Origin: Xenophilus aerolatus
Lineage (GTDB): Bacteria > Pseudomonadota > Gammaproteobacteria > Burkholderiales > Burkholderiaceae_C
Length of the DNA stretch: 64,000 bases
NCBI GenBank assembly: GCA_029968055.1
Contig: JASCNX010000001.1
Span: 372,001 to 436,000 of the forward strand
Direction of reading: 5' to 3'
Both the position numbers and the translations under genes were made by a program. How positions within the stretch are numbered: position 1 is the first letter of the stretch; each line of letters starts with the position of its first letter. Positions 39,504 through 47,959 of the stretch are shown piece by piece. Under the pieces are notes generated by a model. The model ran no database searches and was not told the origin of the DNA. It was given only the letters and a program-made list of their open reading frames with translations.

Positions 39504-39612
39504 CGAACGCAGAAGTCGCAGAGGTTTCGCAGAGGTCGCAGAAGAAGACATCAAAGATTTCTTCCTTGAATCTTTTGCGTCCTCTGCGAAACCTTCGCGT
39601 CCTCTGCGTCCG
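39504..39612 (+). repeat. Long hairpin repeat, copy A (before livG)
   Basis: The left arm begins CGAACGCAGAAGTCGCAGAG and the right arm ends CGCGTCCTCTGCGTCCG; each is about 45 nt, with several mismatches, around a loop near 39550-39565. The same element recurs at 42178-42288, and matching flanks (GGACTTCCG before, CCCGTTCCCGA after) show that the repeated unit is slightly longer than the hairpin. It ends 28 bp before the livG start codon. Confidence 0.85.
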
Positions 39613-39640
39613 GTATCCGCTCCCGTTCCCGACTCCTGAC

Positions 39641-40405
39641 ATGCTCCAGACCCAAGACCTCACCATCCGCTTCGGCGGGCACGTCGCGGTGAATGCCGTG
39701 AGCTGCACCTTCGCGCCCGGCACGCTCACGGCCATCGTGGGTCCGAACGGCGCGGGCAAGACGACGTACTTCAACCTCATCTCGGGGCAGCTCAAGGCCA
39801 CGTCGGGTTCGGTGCGGCTCGATGGCCGCGACCTGACGGGCCTGCCAGCGTCGGCCCGCACGCGCGCCGGACTGGGCCGCGCCTTCCAGCTCACCAACCT
39901 GTTCCCCAACCTCACGGTGCTGGAGAACGTGCGCCTGGCGGTGCAGGCCGCGCACGAGGGCCCGCACCGCCGCGGCCTCAACCTCTGGAGCATCTGGAGC
40001 GACCACCAGGCGCTCACCCAGCGTGCCGATGCGCTGCTGGCCGACACCAACCTCAAGGCGCGCGAGCACGACGTGGTGGCCAGCCTGCCGCATGGCGACC
40101 AGCGCAAGCTCGAGGTCGCGCTGCTGATGGCGCTGGAGCCGCAGGTCTTCATGTTCGACGAACCGACGGCCGGCATGAACGCGGCCGAAGCGCCCGTCAT
40201 CCTCGACCTCATTCGCCGACTCAAGAAGGACCGCAGCAAGACCATCCTGCTGGTGGAGCACAAGATGGACGTGGTGCGCGAGCTGGCCGACCGCATCATC
40301 GTGCTGCACAACGGCACGCTGGTGGCCGATGGGGAGCCGGCCGAAGTCATCGCCTCGCCCGTCGTTCAAGAAGCCTACCTGGGCGTGGCGAAGGAGGCGG
40401 CATGA
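39641..40405 (+). CDS. livG: Branched-chain amino acid-type ABC transporter ATPase (LivG)
   Basis: A 254-residue ATPase. Walker A is GPNGAGKT (34-41), the signature region reads LPHGDQRKLEVALLM, and Walker B is VFMFDEPTAGMN. The LivG-type insertions (FQLTNLFPNLTVLENVRLAV) are present. It supplies ATP hydrolysis for the transporter with LivF. The ATG at 39641 starts MLQTQDLTIRF; no Shine-Dalgarno-like sequence lies before it, and a long hairpin repeat ends 28 bp upstream. Its stop overlaps the livF start by 4 bp. Confidence 0.94.
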   Translation: MLQTQDLTIRFGGHVAVNAVSCTFAPGTLTAIVGPNGAGKTTYFNLISGQLKATSGSVRLDGRDLTGLPASARTRAGLGRAFQLTNLFPNLTVLENVRLAVQAAHEGPHRRGLNLWSIWSDHQALTQRADALLADTNLKAREHDVVASLPHGDQRKLEVALLMALEPQVFMFDEPTAGMNAAEAPVILDLIRRLKKDRSKTILLVEHKMDVVRELADRIIVLHNGTLVADGEPAEVIASPVVQEAYLGVAKEAA

Positions 40406-41127
40406 ACGACGCGCTTCTGACGCTCGGAGGCGTGCACACGCACATCGGCGCGTACCACATCCTCCACGGCGTGGACCTCGCTGTGCCGAAGGGTCGACTC
40501 ACCATGCTGCTGGGCCGCAACGGCGCCGGCAAGACGACCACGCTGCGCACCGTCATGGGCCTGTGGCATGCCTCGCAGGGGCGTGTGCACTTCGCGGGCC
40601 AGGACATCACGAAGCTCACGACCCCGCAGATCGCCGACCTCGGCATCGCCTACGTGCCCGAGACCATGGGCATCTTCGCGGACCTGACCGTGAAGGAGAA
40701 CATGCTGCTGGCGGCTCGCGCCGCACGCCGCGCCCAGGACATGGACGACGCGCGGTTGAAGTGGATCTTCAAGCTGTTCCCGGCCGTGGAGAAGTTCTGG
40801 AACCATCCGGCCGGCAAGCTCTCGGGCGGGCAGAAGCAGATGCTGGCCGTCTCGCGCGCCATCGTCGAGCCGCGTCAGCTACTGATCGTCGACGAGCCCA
40901 GCAAGGGTCTGGCGCCCGCCATCATCAACAACATGATCGACGCCTTCGCCGAGCTCAAGGCCAGCGGCGTCACGATCCTGCTGGTCGAGCAGAACATCCA
41001 CTTCGCACAGCGCCTGGGCGACCACGTGGCGGTGATGGACAACGGCCGCGTGGTGCACGCCGGCACCATGGCCGCGTTCTCGGCCGACCCTCAACTGCAG
41101 CAGTCGCTGCTGGGGCTGGCGCTGTGA
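40402..41127 (+). CDS. livF: Branched-chain amino acid-type ABC transporter ATPase (LivF)
   Basis: A 241-residue ATPase. Walker A GRNGAGKT, the signature LSGGQKQMLAVSRAIV and Walker B LLIVDEPSKGLAP are all intact, and AYVPETMGIFADLTVKENMLL is typical for LivF. It pairs with LivG. The ATGA overlap with livG indicates translational coupling. livH follows after 46 bp. Confidence 0.95.
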   Translation: MNDALLTLGGVHTHIGAYHILHGVDLAVPKGRLTMLLGRNGAGKTTTLRTVMGLWHASQGRVHFAGQDITKLTTPQIADLGIAYVPETMGIFADLTVKENMLLAARAARRAQDMDDARLKWIFKLFPAVEKFWNHPAGKLSGGQKQMLAVSRAIVEPRQLLIVDEPSKGLAPAIINNMIDAFAELKASGVTILLVEQNIHFAQRLGDHVAVMDNGRVVHAGTMAAFSADPQLQQSLLGLAL

Positions 41128-41173
41128 GCGGCGCGTGGATCGCCATGGCAGACCAACCGCGAGAACGTGCCGA

Positions 41174-42160
41174 ATGAAGACCCTCGATTTCGACTGGAAG
41201 CCGCTGCTGCTGGTGCCCGTGCTGGCGTTGCTGGCATTGCCGCTGGTGGGTTCCACCTCCACCTGGCTCACGCTCACCGTGGCGGGGCTGGCGATGGGCA
41301 TGATCGTGTTCATCATCGCCTCGGGCCTCACCCTGGTGTTCGGGCTGATGGACGTGCTGAACTTCGGGCATGGCGTGTTCATCGCGCTGGGTGCCTTCGT
41401 CGCCACCAGCGTGCTCGCAGCGATGGGGGACTGGACGCAGTCGCAGTCCATCCTCACCAACCTCGTGGCCGTGCTGCCCGCGATGCTCGTTGCCATGCTC
41501 GTGGCCGGTGCGGTGGGCCTGGCCTTCGAGCGCTTCATCGTGCGCCCCGTGTACGGCCAGCACCTCAAGCAGATTCTCATCACCATGGGCGGGATGATCA
41601 TCGGCGAGGAAATAATCAAGGTGATCTGGGGTCCGGCGCAGATCCCGCTGCCGCTGCCCGAGGGCCTGCGCGGTTCCTGGCTGCTGGGCGACGCGGCGAT
41701 CGAGAAGTACCGCGTGCTGGCGGTGATCGTCGGGGCCGTGGTCTTCGCGCTGCTGGCGTGGACGCTGGCGCGTACCAAGATCGGGCTCCTGATCCGCGCC
41801 GGCGTGCAGGACCGCGAGATGGTCGAGTCGCTGGGCTACCGCATCCGCGTGCTCTTCATCGGCATCTTCGTCGCCGGCAGCGCGCTGGCGGGCCTGGGCG
41901 GCGTGATGTGGGGCCTGTACCAGCAGAACGTCATCCCGCAGATGGGCGCGCAGGTCAACGTGCTGATCTTCATCGTCATCATCATCGGCGGCCTGGGCTC
42001 GACCACGGGCGCACTCATCGGCGCGCTGCTGGTGGGCCTGATGGCCAACTACACCGGCTTCATCGCGCCCAAGGTGGCGCTGTTCTCCAACATCGCCCTC
42101 ATGGTCGCCATCCTGCTGTGGCGCCCGCAGGGGGTGTACCCGGTGGCGGGGAGCCGATGA
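41174..42160 (+). CDS. livH: Branched-chain amino acid-type ABC transporter permease (LivH)
   Basis: A 328-residue membrane protein with about eight helices. GLTLVFGLMDVLNFGHGVFIALGAF (shortened) and RPVYGQHLKQILITMGGMIIGEEI are characteristic LivH segments, and the cytoplasmic coupling region reads RAGVQDREMVESLGYRI. It forms the translocation path with LivM. The ATG at 41174 (MKTLDFDWKP) is chosen; the frame is open 13 codons further upstream. The second hairpin repeat begins 18 bp after its stop. Confidence 0.93.
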   Translation: MKTLDFDWKPLLLVPVLALLALPLVGSTSTWLTLTVAGLAMGMIVFIIASGLTLVFGLMDVLNFGHGVFIALGAFVATSVLAAMGDWTQSQSILTNLVAVLPAMLVAMLVAGAVGLAFERFIVRPVYGQHLKQILITMGGMIIGEEIIKVIWGPAQIPLPLPEGLRGSWLLGDAAIEKYRVLAVIVGAVVFALLAWTLARTKIGLLIRAGVQDREMVESLGYRIRVLFIGIFVAGSALAGLGGVMWGLYQQNVIPQMGAQVNVLIFIVIIIGGLGSTTGALIGALLVGLMANYTGFIAPKVALFSNIALMVAILLWRPQGVYPVAGSR

Positions 42161-42177
42161 GCACCGAATGCGGACTT

Positions 42178-42288
42178 CCGGACGCAGAGGACGCAGAGAT
42201 CTCGCAGAGGACGCAAAAGACTCAAAGAGAAATTCTTGAATGTCTTCTTTTGCGACTTCTGCGAAACCTTTGCGTCCTCTGCGTCCGG
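42178..42288 (+). repeat. Long hairpin repeat, copy B (before livM)
   Basis: Left arm 42178-42220 and right arm 42246-42288 are 43 nt each and match as inverted repeats at 38 positions around a 25-nt loop. The building block is GGACGCAGAG and its complement. It is the same element and orientation as the copy at 39504 and ends 23 bp before the livM start codon. GGACTTCCG precedes both copies. Confidence 0.9.
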
Positions 42289-42311
42289 TCCCCGTTCCCG
42301 ATTTCAAAGCC

Positions 42312-43376
42312 ATGCTGACCCGTCTTCTTTCCAACGACCTGCCGCGCAACAAGGTGCTGGCGGTGCTGCTCGTGGCGGTGCTGCTGGGGCTGGCCTTCGC
42401 ACCCTTCATCTTTCCGGGGGTGAAGGCGCTGAACGTGGCGGCGAAGATCCTGGTGTTCATCGTGCTCGTGGCGAGCTTCGACCTGCTGCTGGGCTACACC
42501 GGCATCGTGAGCTTCGCGCACACGATGTTCTTCGGCATCGGCGCCTACGGCATCGCGATCGCGGCCACGCGCCTCGGACCGAGCTGGGGCGCGATCGCGG
42601 TGGGACTGGTGTGCTCGCTGGCGGTGTCGCTGGTGCTGGCGCTGGCCATCGGCCTGTTCTCGCTGCGGGTGCGGGCGATCTTCTTCGCCATGATCACGCT
42701 GGCCGTGGCCTCGGCCTTCCAGACGCTGGCCTCGCAGCTGTCGGAGTTCACCGGCGGGGAGGACGGCCTGACCTTCAAGCTGCCCGAGCTCATCTCGCCG
42801 AGCTTCGAGTTCGCCGAGGAGCCCTTCCTGGGCGTGTCCCTCGACGGCCGGCTGCTGTGCTACTACCTGCTCTTCGTGGCCGCGGTGGTGCTGGTGCTGA
42901 TGCTGTTGCGCATCGTCAACTCGCCCTTCGGGCGCGTGCTGCAGGCCATCCGCGAGAACGAGTTCCGCGCCGAGGCGATCGGCTACCGCGTGGTGGTGTA
43001 CCGCACGCTCTCGGCGGTGCTGTCGGCGCTGTTCGCCACGCTGGCCGGCGCGATGCTCGCGATCTGGCTGCGCTACAACGGGCCGGACACCTCGCTGTCC
43101 TTCGAGATCATGATCGACGTGCTGCTCATCGTCGTCATCGGCGGCATGGGCACGATCTACGGCGCGGCCATCGGTGCCGTGCTCTTCGTGGTGGCGCAGA
43201 GCTACCTGCAGGACCTGCTGCGCCTGGGCAACGAGGCCGTGAGCGGGCTGCCCTGGCTGGCGGCGCTGCTGTCGCCCGATCGCTGGCTGCTGTGGCTGGG
43301 CGTGCTCTTCGTGCTGTCGGTGTATTACTTCCCGACGGGCATCGTCGGAAAACTCAGGGCCAGGAGCGCACGATGA
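42312..43376 (+). CDS. livM: Branched-chain amino acid-type ABC transporter permease (LivM)
   Basis: A 354-residue membrane protein. LLLGYTGIVSFAHTMFFGIGAYG and VIGGMGTIYGAAIGAVLFV are LivM hallmarks, and the coupling region is RVLQAIRENEFRAEAIGYRV. It forms the permease with LivH. The ATG at 42312 (MLTRLLSNDLPRNK) starts 23 bp after the hairpin repeat and lacks a clear Shine-Dalgarno sequence. Its TGA stop overlaps the ATG of the hydrolase gene. Confidence 0.94.
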   Translation: MLTRLLSNDLPRNKVLAVLLVAVLLGLAFAPFIFPGVKALNVAAKILVFIVLVASFDLLLGYTGIVSFAHTMFFGIGAYGIAIAATRLGPSWGAIAVGLVCSLAVSLVLALAIGLFSLRVRAIFFAMITLAVASAFQTLASQLSEFTGGEDGLTFKLPELISPSFEFAEEPFLGVSLDGRLLCYYLLFVAAVVLVLMLLRIVNSPFGRVLQAIRENEFRAEAIGYRVVVYRTLSAVLSALFATLAGAMLAIWLRYNGPDTSLSFEIMIDVLLIVVIGGMGTIYGAAIGAVLFVVAQSYLQDLLRLGNEAVSGLPWLAALLSPDRWLLWLGVLFVLSVYYFPTGIVGKLRARSAR

Positions 43377-44251
43377 CGTCCCCCATACCCGCTTCGCACT
43401 ACGCCACGCTCTGCGGGCGCGAGATCCACTGGGTGGAGTGGGGCGGCGCCGACGCGCCGGCCGTGATCGCCTGGCACGGCCTGGCGCGCACGGGCCGTGA
43501 CATGGACGAGCTGGCGCGCCACCTGGTGGCGGCCGGCTACCGCGTGATCTGCCCCGACACCATCGGCCGCGGCCTGAGCCAGTGGAGCCCGCGCCCCGAC
43601 GACGAATACAAGCTGGCGTTCTACGCCCGCCTGGCCGATGCGCTGTGCGAGCACCTGGGCCTGGCGCGCGTGCACTGGGTCGGCACTTCGATGGGCGCGG
43701 CCATCGGCACCGTGTGCGCCTCGGGCCTGTTCGTGCCGGCCATGAAGGGCCGCATCGCCAGCCTGGTGCTCAACGACAACGCGCCCGAACTGGCTGCACC
43801 CGCGCTGGAGCGCATCAAGGCCTACGCCGGCACGCCGCCGGCCTTCAACACGGTGCAGGAACTGGAAGCCTTCTTCCGCACCGTCTACAAGCCCTACGGC
43901 TGGCTCAGCGATGCGCAATGGCGCCGTCTCACCGAGACGTCCACGCGCCGCCTGCCGGACGGACGCGTGACGCCGCACTACGACCCGGCCATGGTGCGGC
44001 AGTTCACCGCGCACGAGAACGACTACCTGATCTGGGACCACTACGACGCACTCGATGTGCCCGTGCTGCTGCTGCGCGGCGCCGAGTCCGATCTGGTTCT
44101 GCTCGAGGTGGTGGAGCGCATGAAGGCGCGCGGTCCCGGTGCCGCCGGTCGCCTGCAGGTGGTCGAGGTGCCCGGCTGCGGCCATGCGCCGGCCCTGAAC
44201 GTGCCCAATCAGCTGAACGCGGTGGAAGCCTTCATCCGGGCAGCGGCCTGA
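43373..44251 (+). CDS. Alpha/beta hydrolase in the liv operon
   Basis: A 292-residue alpha/beta hydrolase. AWHGLARTGRDMDELARHL holds the oxyanion region, GTSMGAA the nucleophile (Ser106), RGAESD the likely acid (Asp240), and PGCGHAPALN the His (His271). A cap insert lies at about residues 135-215. It should hydrolyse a small ester, lactone or similar bond in the cytoplasm (no signal peptide). The ATG overlaps the livM stop (ATGA), so production is coupled to the transporter. This suggests that it acts on what the transporter imports. Confidence 0.9.
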   Translation: MTSPIPASHYATLCGREIHWVEWGGADAPAVIAWHGLARTGRDMDELARHLVAAGYRVICPDTIGRGLSQWSPRPDDEYKLAFYARLADALCEHLGLARVHWVGTSMGAAIGTVCASGLFVPAMKGRIASLVLNDNAPELAAPALERIKAYAGTPPAFNTVQELEAFFRTVYKPYGWLSDAQWRRLTETSTRRLPDGRVTPHYDPAMVRQFTAHENDYLIWDHYDALDVPVLLLRGAESDLVLLEVVERMKARGPGAAGRLQVVEVPGCGHAPALNVPNQLNAVEAFIRAAA

Positions 44252-44370
44252 GGTTGCGTGCCGGAAGCGCCCGAAGCGCCCACGCGCCGGGCGCCGGCGG
44301 CCGTCGAAGCGTGGCAACGTGTTTTTGGCGAGAATCCGCCGCCCACAACAACATCCGGAGAACGCCCGCC

Positions 44371-44874
44371 ATGGCCATCTCGCTCTACGACGCATCCGTG
44401 TCCGTCTTCATCCGCGGCCTCGACCAGCTCACGCATGTGCTGGGCAAGGGTCTCGCACATGCGCAGGCGCAGGGCCTGGACCCGGCCACCCTGGTGCAGG
44501 CGCGACTGGCACCCGACATGCTCACGCTGGCCGGCCAGGTGCAGCGTGCGAGCGATGCGTCGAAGCTCGCCGCGGCACGCCTCGGCGGTATGACGGCGCC
44601 GAGCTTTCCCGACACCGAGACCACCTACGACGAATTGCTCGCGCGCGTGGCGAAGACGCGGGACTTCCTTGCCGGCGTCGACCGCGCCGCCATCGACGGC
44701 CAGGAGTCGCGCGAGGTGCGCCTCAAGGTCGGCGACGGCGAGATGGTGTTCGACGCGCAGCGCTACCTGTTGCAGTTCGCGATTCCCAACTTCTTCTTCC
44801 ATGTGACCACGGCGTACGACGTGCTGCGCCACGTGGGCGTGCCGGTGGGCAAGCGCGACTACCTGGGCCGCTGA
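44371..44874 (+). CDS. DUF1993 domain-containing protein
   Basis: A 167-residue, mostly helical protein (MAISLYDASVSVFIRGLDQLTHVLGKG) that matches the DUF1993 pattern: KTRDFLAGVDRAAIDGQESREV, then PNFFFHVTTAYDVLRHVGVPVGKRDYLG in part. The fold is related to DinB-like four-helix bundles; the activity is unknown. CGGAGAA precedes the ATG. It lies 119 bp after the hydrolase and directly before a strong terminator, so it may be the last gene of the liv operon or a separate unit. Confidence 0.88.
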   Translation: MAISLYDASVSVFIRGLDQLTHVLGKGLAHAQAQGLDPATLVQARLAPDMLTLAGQVQRASDASKLAAARLGGMTAPSFPDTETTYDELLARVAKTRDFLAGVDRAAIDGQESREVRLKVGDGEMVFDAQRYLLQFAIPNFFFHVTTAYDVLRHVGVPVGKRDYLGR

Positions 44875-44897
44875 CCGGCTGCGCATGCGCCCACGCA

Positions 44898-44922
44898 AGC
44901 GCCCTGCGGGGCGCTTTTTTTT
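44898..44922 (+). terminator. Rho-independent terminator after the DUF1993 gene
   Basis: AGCGCCC (44898-44904) pairs with GGGCGCT (44909-44915) over a 4-nt loop and runs into eight T. It closes the transporter/hydrolase region. Confidence 0.9.
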
Positions 44923-44966
44923 CGCCTGCGTGAAACCCGGGCGGTGCCTGCGCCGAATTGACGGAC

Positions 44967-45698
44967 ATGTCCCCCGTCCACCTGCCGACCGAAGTCGCGT
45001 TGGCCTTTGCCGCCGGCCTGCTCACCGTCGCCGCGCCCTGCGTGCTGCCGCTGCTGCCGGTGGTGCTGGGCGGCTCGGTCGGCGGTGCGCGCTCGGGCAC
45101 CCGGCCACTGTGGATCGTGGCCGGCTTCGTGGCGGCATTCGCGGGCTTCACGCTGGCCTTCGGCGCCTCGGCCTCGTGGCTGGGGCTGACGCCCGAGGGC
45201 CTGCGGCAGGCGGCCATCGCCGGACTGCTGGTGTTCGGCGTGCTGATGGTCTGGCGCGCACCGATGCGGGTGCTGGCGCGCCAGGGCGGCGCACTCGGCG
45301 GCGCGTTCGGCGGCGTGGCCGCGCGGTGGGGCGGGGCGGGCCACGGCGCCGCCGGCGCGCTGCTGCTCGGCGCCTCGCTGGGGGTGGTGTGGACGCCCTG
45401 CGCCGGCCCGGTGCTCGGCGCCATCCTCACGCTGCTGGCCACCGCGCCGAGCGGTGAAGCGGCCGCGGCCCTGTTGCTGAGCTATGCGGTCGGGGCCGGC
45501 GTTCCGATGCTGGTCATCGGCTATGGCGGCCAGTGGGCGGTGCGGCGCGTGCGCGCGGTGGCCGCCCACCTGCCGACGCTGCAGCGCGTGGCCGGCGTGC
45601 TGGTCATCGCCGTGGCGCTGGCCATGGCTTTCCAGGTCGACACGCTGGCCATCAGCTGGCTTTCGCGATTTCTTCCTTCCCTCTCGCAAGGACTGTGA
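44967..45698 (+). CDS. CcdA/DsbD-like membrane electron-transfer protein
   Basis: A 243-residue membrane protein with six likely helices. The two conserved cysteines of the CcdA/DsbD transmembrane domain are visible in helices 1 and 4 (VAAPCVLPLLPVVLGG and VVWTPCAGPVLGAIL). Such proteins carry reducing equivalents from cytoplasmic thioredoxin to periplasmic partners. The next gene, 2 bp on, encodes a thioredoxin-like protein that is the likely partner. I chose the ATG at 44967; a TTG at 44958 is also possible. Confidence 0.9.
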   Translation: MSPVHLPTEVALAFAAGLLTVAAPCVLPLLPVVLGGSVGGARSGTRPLWIVAGFVAAFAGFTLAFGASASWLGLTPEGLRQAAIAGLLVFGVLMVWRAPMRVLARQGGALGGAFGGVAARWGGAGHGAAGALLLGASLGVVWTPCAGPVLGAILTLLATAPSGEAAAALLLSYAVGAGVPMLVIGYGGQWAVRRVRAVAAHLPTLQRVAGVLVIAVALAMAFQVDTLAISWLSRFLPSLSQGL

Positions 45699-45700
45699 CC

Positions 45701-46246
45701 ATGAACGACTCCGCCACCCCCCGTTTCACGCGCCGCGCCGCCACCGTGGCCACTCTCGGGTGGCTGGCCGGTGCGCATGCGGCCGAGCCCGCCGTGCCCT
45801 TGCCCGATCTCGGGCCGGCGGTCGAATTCACCGGCATCGACCGCTGGCTGGGCAGCGAGCCGCTCACGATGCAGGGGCTGAACGGCAAGGTGACGCTGGT
45901 CTATTTCTGGACCTTCGCCTGCGTCAACTGCCTCAACACCATGCCGCACGTGGTGCGGTGGTACGAGCGCTACCGCGACCGCGGCTTCGTCGTGGTGGGC
46001 GTGCACACGCCGGAGTTCGCCTTCGAGCGCGTGACCGCCAACGTGGAGTCGGCCCGCGACCGCCTGGGCATCCGCTTTCCGGTGGCACAGGACAACCGCT
46101 TCGCCACCTGGCAGGCCTGGCGAAACCAGTACTGGCCGGCCTTCTACCTGGTCGACCGCGCCGGGCGCGTGCGGCGCAAGCACTTCGGCGAAGGCGAGTA
46201 CGCGCGGATGGACGCCGCGATCCAGACCCTGCTGGCTGCGGGCTGA
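45701..46246 (+). CDS. Exported thioredoxin-like protein (TlpA/DipZ type)
   Basis: A 181-residue protein with an N-terminal signal-like segment (FTRRAATVATLGWLAGAHA-AEPA) and a thioredoxin fold. The active site is FACVNCLNTMPHVVRW (CVNC), and the cis-Pro loop is WPAFYLVDRAGRVRRKHFGEG. It resembles the C-terminal region of DipZ proteins, in which CcdA-like and TlpA-like parts are fused; here they are separate genes 2 bp apart. It should act as a periplasmic thiol reductant. Confidence 0.9.
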   Translation: MNDSATPRFTRRAATVATLGWLAGAHAAEPAVPLPDLGPAVEFTGIDRWLGSEPLTMQGLNGKVTLVYFWTFACVNCLNTMPHVVRWYERYRDRGFVVVGVHTPEFAFERVTANVESARDRLGIRFPVAQDNRFATWQAWRNQYWPAFYLVDRAGRVRRKHFGEGEYARMDAAIQTLLAAG

Positions 46247-46295
46247 AAGCGCAGCGTGACGGCCGTCGGCGTGCGGGCGGCAGGCTGGGCACCTG

Positions 46296-46793
46296 TCACA
46301 GCGGCAGCTGCGTCGTCGACAGCACTTCCTTCAGGACCATGAAGGTGCGCACCTGGCGCACGCCGGGCAGGTACAGCAACTGCTCGGCGTGCAGCCGGTT
46401 GTAGCTCTCGTTGTCGCGCGTGCGCACGAGCATGAAGTAGTCGAACTCGCCCGTCACCACGTGGCATTCGAGGCAGCCCGACACCTTCTGCACCGCCTTC
46501 TCGAACTCGGCGAAGGACTCGGGCGTGGAGCGGTCCAGCACCACGCCGATCATCACCAGCATGCCGCAGTCCAGCGCCTTGGGCGACAGCAGCGCGACGG
46601 TGCCGCGGATGAAGCCGAGCGTCTTGAGGCGCTCCACGCGCCGCAGGCAGGCCGGGGCGCTGAGGTTCACCTTGGCAGCCAGCGCCACGTTCGACACCGA
46701 GGCATCGCGCTGCAGCGCGCGGAGGATGGCGCGGTCGGTGCGATCGAGTTCGCTCGACGCAGGAAATTTTGTTGCGTGCCTGGCGGTTTTCAT
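46296..46793 (-). CDS. acdR: Lrp/AsnC-family regulator of ACC deaminase
   Basis: A 165-residue Lrp-type regulator. An N-terminal winged helix-turn-helix (LDRTDRAILRALQRDASVSNVALAAKVNLS, shortened; PACLRRVERLKTLGFIRG) is followed by an RAM ligand domain (VSGCLECHVVTGEFDYFMLVRTRD in part). It is divergent from acdS across 127 bp, the same arrangement as acdR-acdS in Pseudomonas and Variovorax, where AcdR activates acdS in response to ACC. The ATG at 46793 is chosen; the frame is open 22 codons further upstream. Confidence 0.92.
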   Translation of the reverse strand: MKTARHATKFPASSELDRTDRAILRALQRDASVSNVALAAKVNLSAPACLRRVERLKTLGFIRGTVALLSPKALDCGMLVMIGVVLDRSTPESFAEFEKAVQKVSGCLECHVVTGEFDYFMLVRTRDNESYNRLHAEQLLYLPGVRQVRTFMVLKEVLSTTQLPL

Positions 46794-46826
46794 GGAATGA
46801 ATGGCGTCGAGTTGGGTTCGAAGGCC

Positions 46827-46852
46827 ATGATGATTTCTTGAATCGCCATCAT
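46827..46852 (+). promoter_or_regulatory. Inverted repeat in the acdR-acdS intergenic region (site 1)
   Basis: ATGATG (46827-46832) and CATCAT (46847-46852) are inverted repeats with 14 bp between them, closer to acdR. The AT-rich content is unlike the surroundings. It is a candidate Lrp-type (AcdR) site; binding is not shown. Confidence 0.4.
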
Positions 46853-46886
46853 TTTGCAACCCTGTGAGGTGGCTTCCTTCCTACGA

Positions 46887-46904
46887 TTCGTTCACGCCAA
46901 CGAA
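46887..46904 (+). promoter_or_regulatory. Inverted repeat in the acdR-acdS intergenic region (site 2)
   Basis: TTCGTT (46887-46892) and AACGAA (46899-46904) are perfect inverted repeats with 6 bp between them, ending 16 bp before the acdS start codon. It overlaps the expected leader and could be an operator. Confidence 0.4.
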
Positions 46905-46920
46905 CCTGGAGCCCGCCGCC

Positions 46921-47937
46921 ATGAACCTGCAGAAATTCCCCCGCCACTCGCTGACCTTCGGGCCGACGCCGATCCACCCGCTCAAGCGCCTGAGCGCCCA
47001 TCTGGGCGGCGAGGTCGAGCTTTATGCCAAGCGCGAGGACTGCAACAGCGGCCTGGCCTTCGGCGGCAACAAGACGCGCAAGCTGGAGTACCTGATCCCC
47101 GAGGCGATCGAGGGCGGCTACGACACGCTCGTGTCCATCGGCGGCGTGCAGTCGAACCAGACCCGCCAGGTGGCCGCCGTGGCCGCGCACCTGGGCATGA
47201 AGTGCGTGCTGGTGCAGGAGCATTGGGTCAACTACGACGACCCGGTCTACGACCGCGTGGGCAACATCGAGCTCTCACGCATCCTGGGCGCCGACGTGCG
47301 GCTCGATGCCGCCGGCTTCGACATCGGCATCCGCAAGAGCTGGGAAGAGGCCATGGACGGTGTGCGCCGCGCCGGCGGCAAGCCTTTCCCGATTCCCGCC
47401 GGCTGTTCCGAACACCCGAAGGGCGGGCTCGGCTTCGTCGGCTTCGCCGAGGAGGTGCGCCAGCAGGAGAAGGAACTGGGCTTCCAGTTCGACTACATCG
47501 TGGTCTGCTCGGTCACCGGCAGCACGCAGGCCGGCATGGTGGTGGGCTTCGCGGCCGACGGGCGGGCCGACCGGGTGATCGGCATCGACGCCTCGGCCAA
47601 GTCGCAGCAGACCTTCGAGCAGATCCTGCGCATTGCGAAGAACACCGCCGGCCTGGTGGAACTCGGGCGCGACATCACCGAGCAGGACGTCGTCCTCGAC
47701 ACCCGCTTCGGCGGCCCCGAGTACGGCCTGCCCAGCGAAGGCACGCTGGAGGCGATCCGCCTGTGCGCGCGCACCGAGGGCATGCTGACCGACCCGGTGT
47801 ACGAGGGCAAGTCCATGCACGGCATGATCGAGAAGGTGCGCCTGGGCGAGTTCCCGGCCGGCTCGCGGGTGCTGTATGCACACCTGGGCGGTGTGCCGGC
47901 GCTCAGCGCGTACGCCGGCCTGTTCGCCAACGGCTGA
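46921..47937 (+). CDS. acdS: 1-aminocyclopropane-1-carboxylate deaminase
   Basis: A 338-residue PLP enzyme, exactly the standard length. It splits ACC, the ethylene precursor of plants, into 2-oxobutyrate and ammonia. All key residues are present: PLP Lys51 ([11 protein letters not shown]), Ser78 (GGVQSNQTR), Tyr268, Tyr294, Glu295 and Leu322. Glu295 and Leu322 separate true ACC deaminases from D-cysteine desulfhydrases. The cytoplasmic enzyme lets root-associated bacteria use ACC as a nitrogen source and lower plant ethylene. It is controlled by the divergent acdR. Confidence 0.97.
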   Translation: MNLQKFPRHSLTFGPTPIHPLKRLSAHLGGEVELYAKREDCNSGLAFGGNKTRKLEYLIPEAIEGGYDTLVSIGGVQSNQTRQVAAVAAHLGMKCVLVQEHWVNYDDPVYDRVGNIELSRILGADVRLDAAGFDIGIRKSWEEAMDGVRRAGGKPFPIPAGCSEHPKGGLGFVGFAEEVRQQEKELGFQFDYIVVCSVTGSTQAGMVVGFAADGRADRVIGIDASAKSQQTFEQILRIAKNTAGLVELGRDITEQDVVLDTRFGGPEYGLPSEGTLEAIRLCARTEGMLTDPVYEGKSMHGMIEKVRLGEFPAGSRVLYAHLGGVPALSAYAGLFANG

Positions 47938-47959
47938 TCCGCCGCGCAGCGCGGGCCTT

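Noticed and set aside
46921-47937. D-cysteine desulfhydrase as an alternative to ACC deaminase
   Set aside because: Glu295 and Leu322, which mark ACC deaminase, are present, and the divergent Lrp gene supports acdS.
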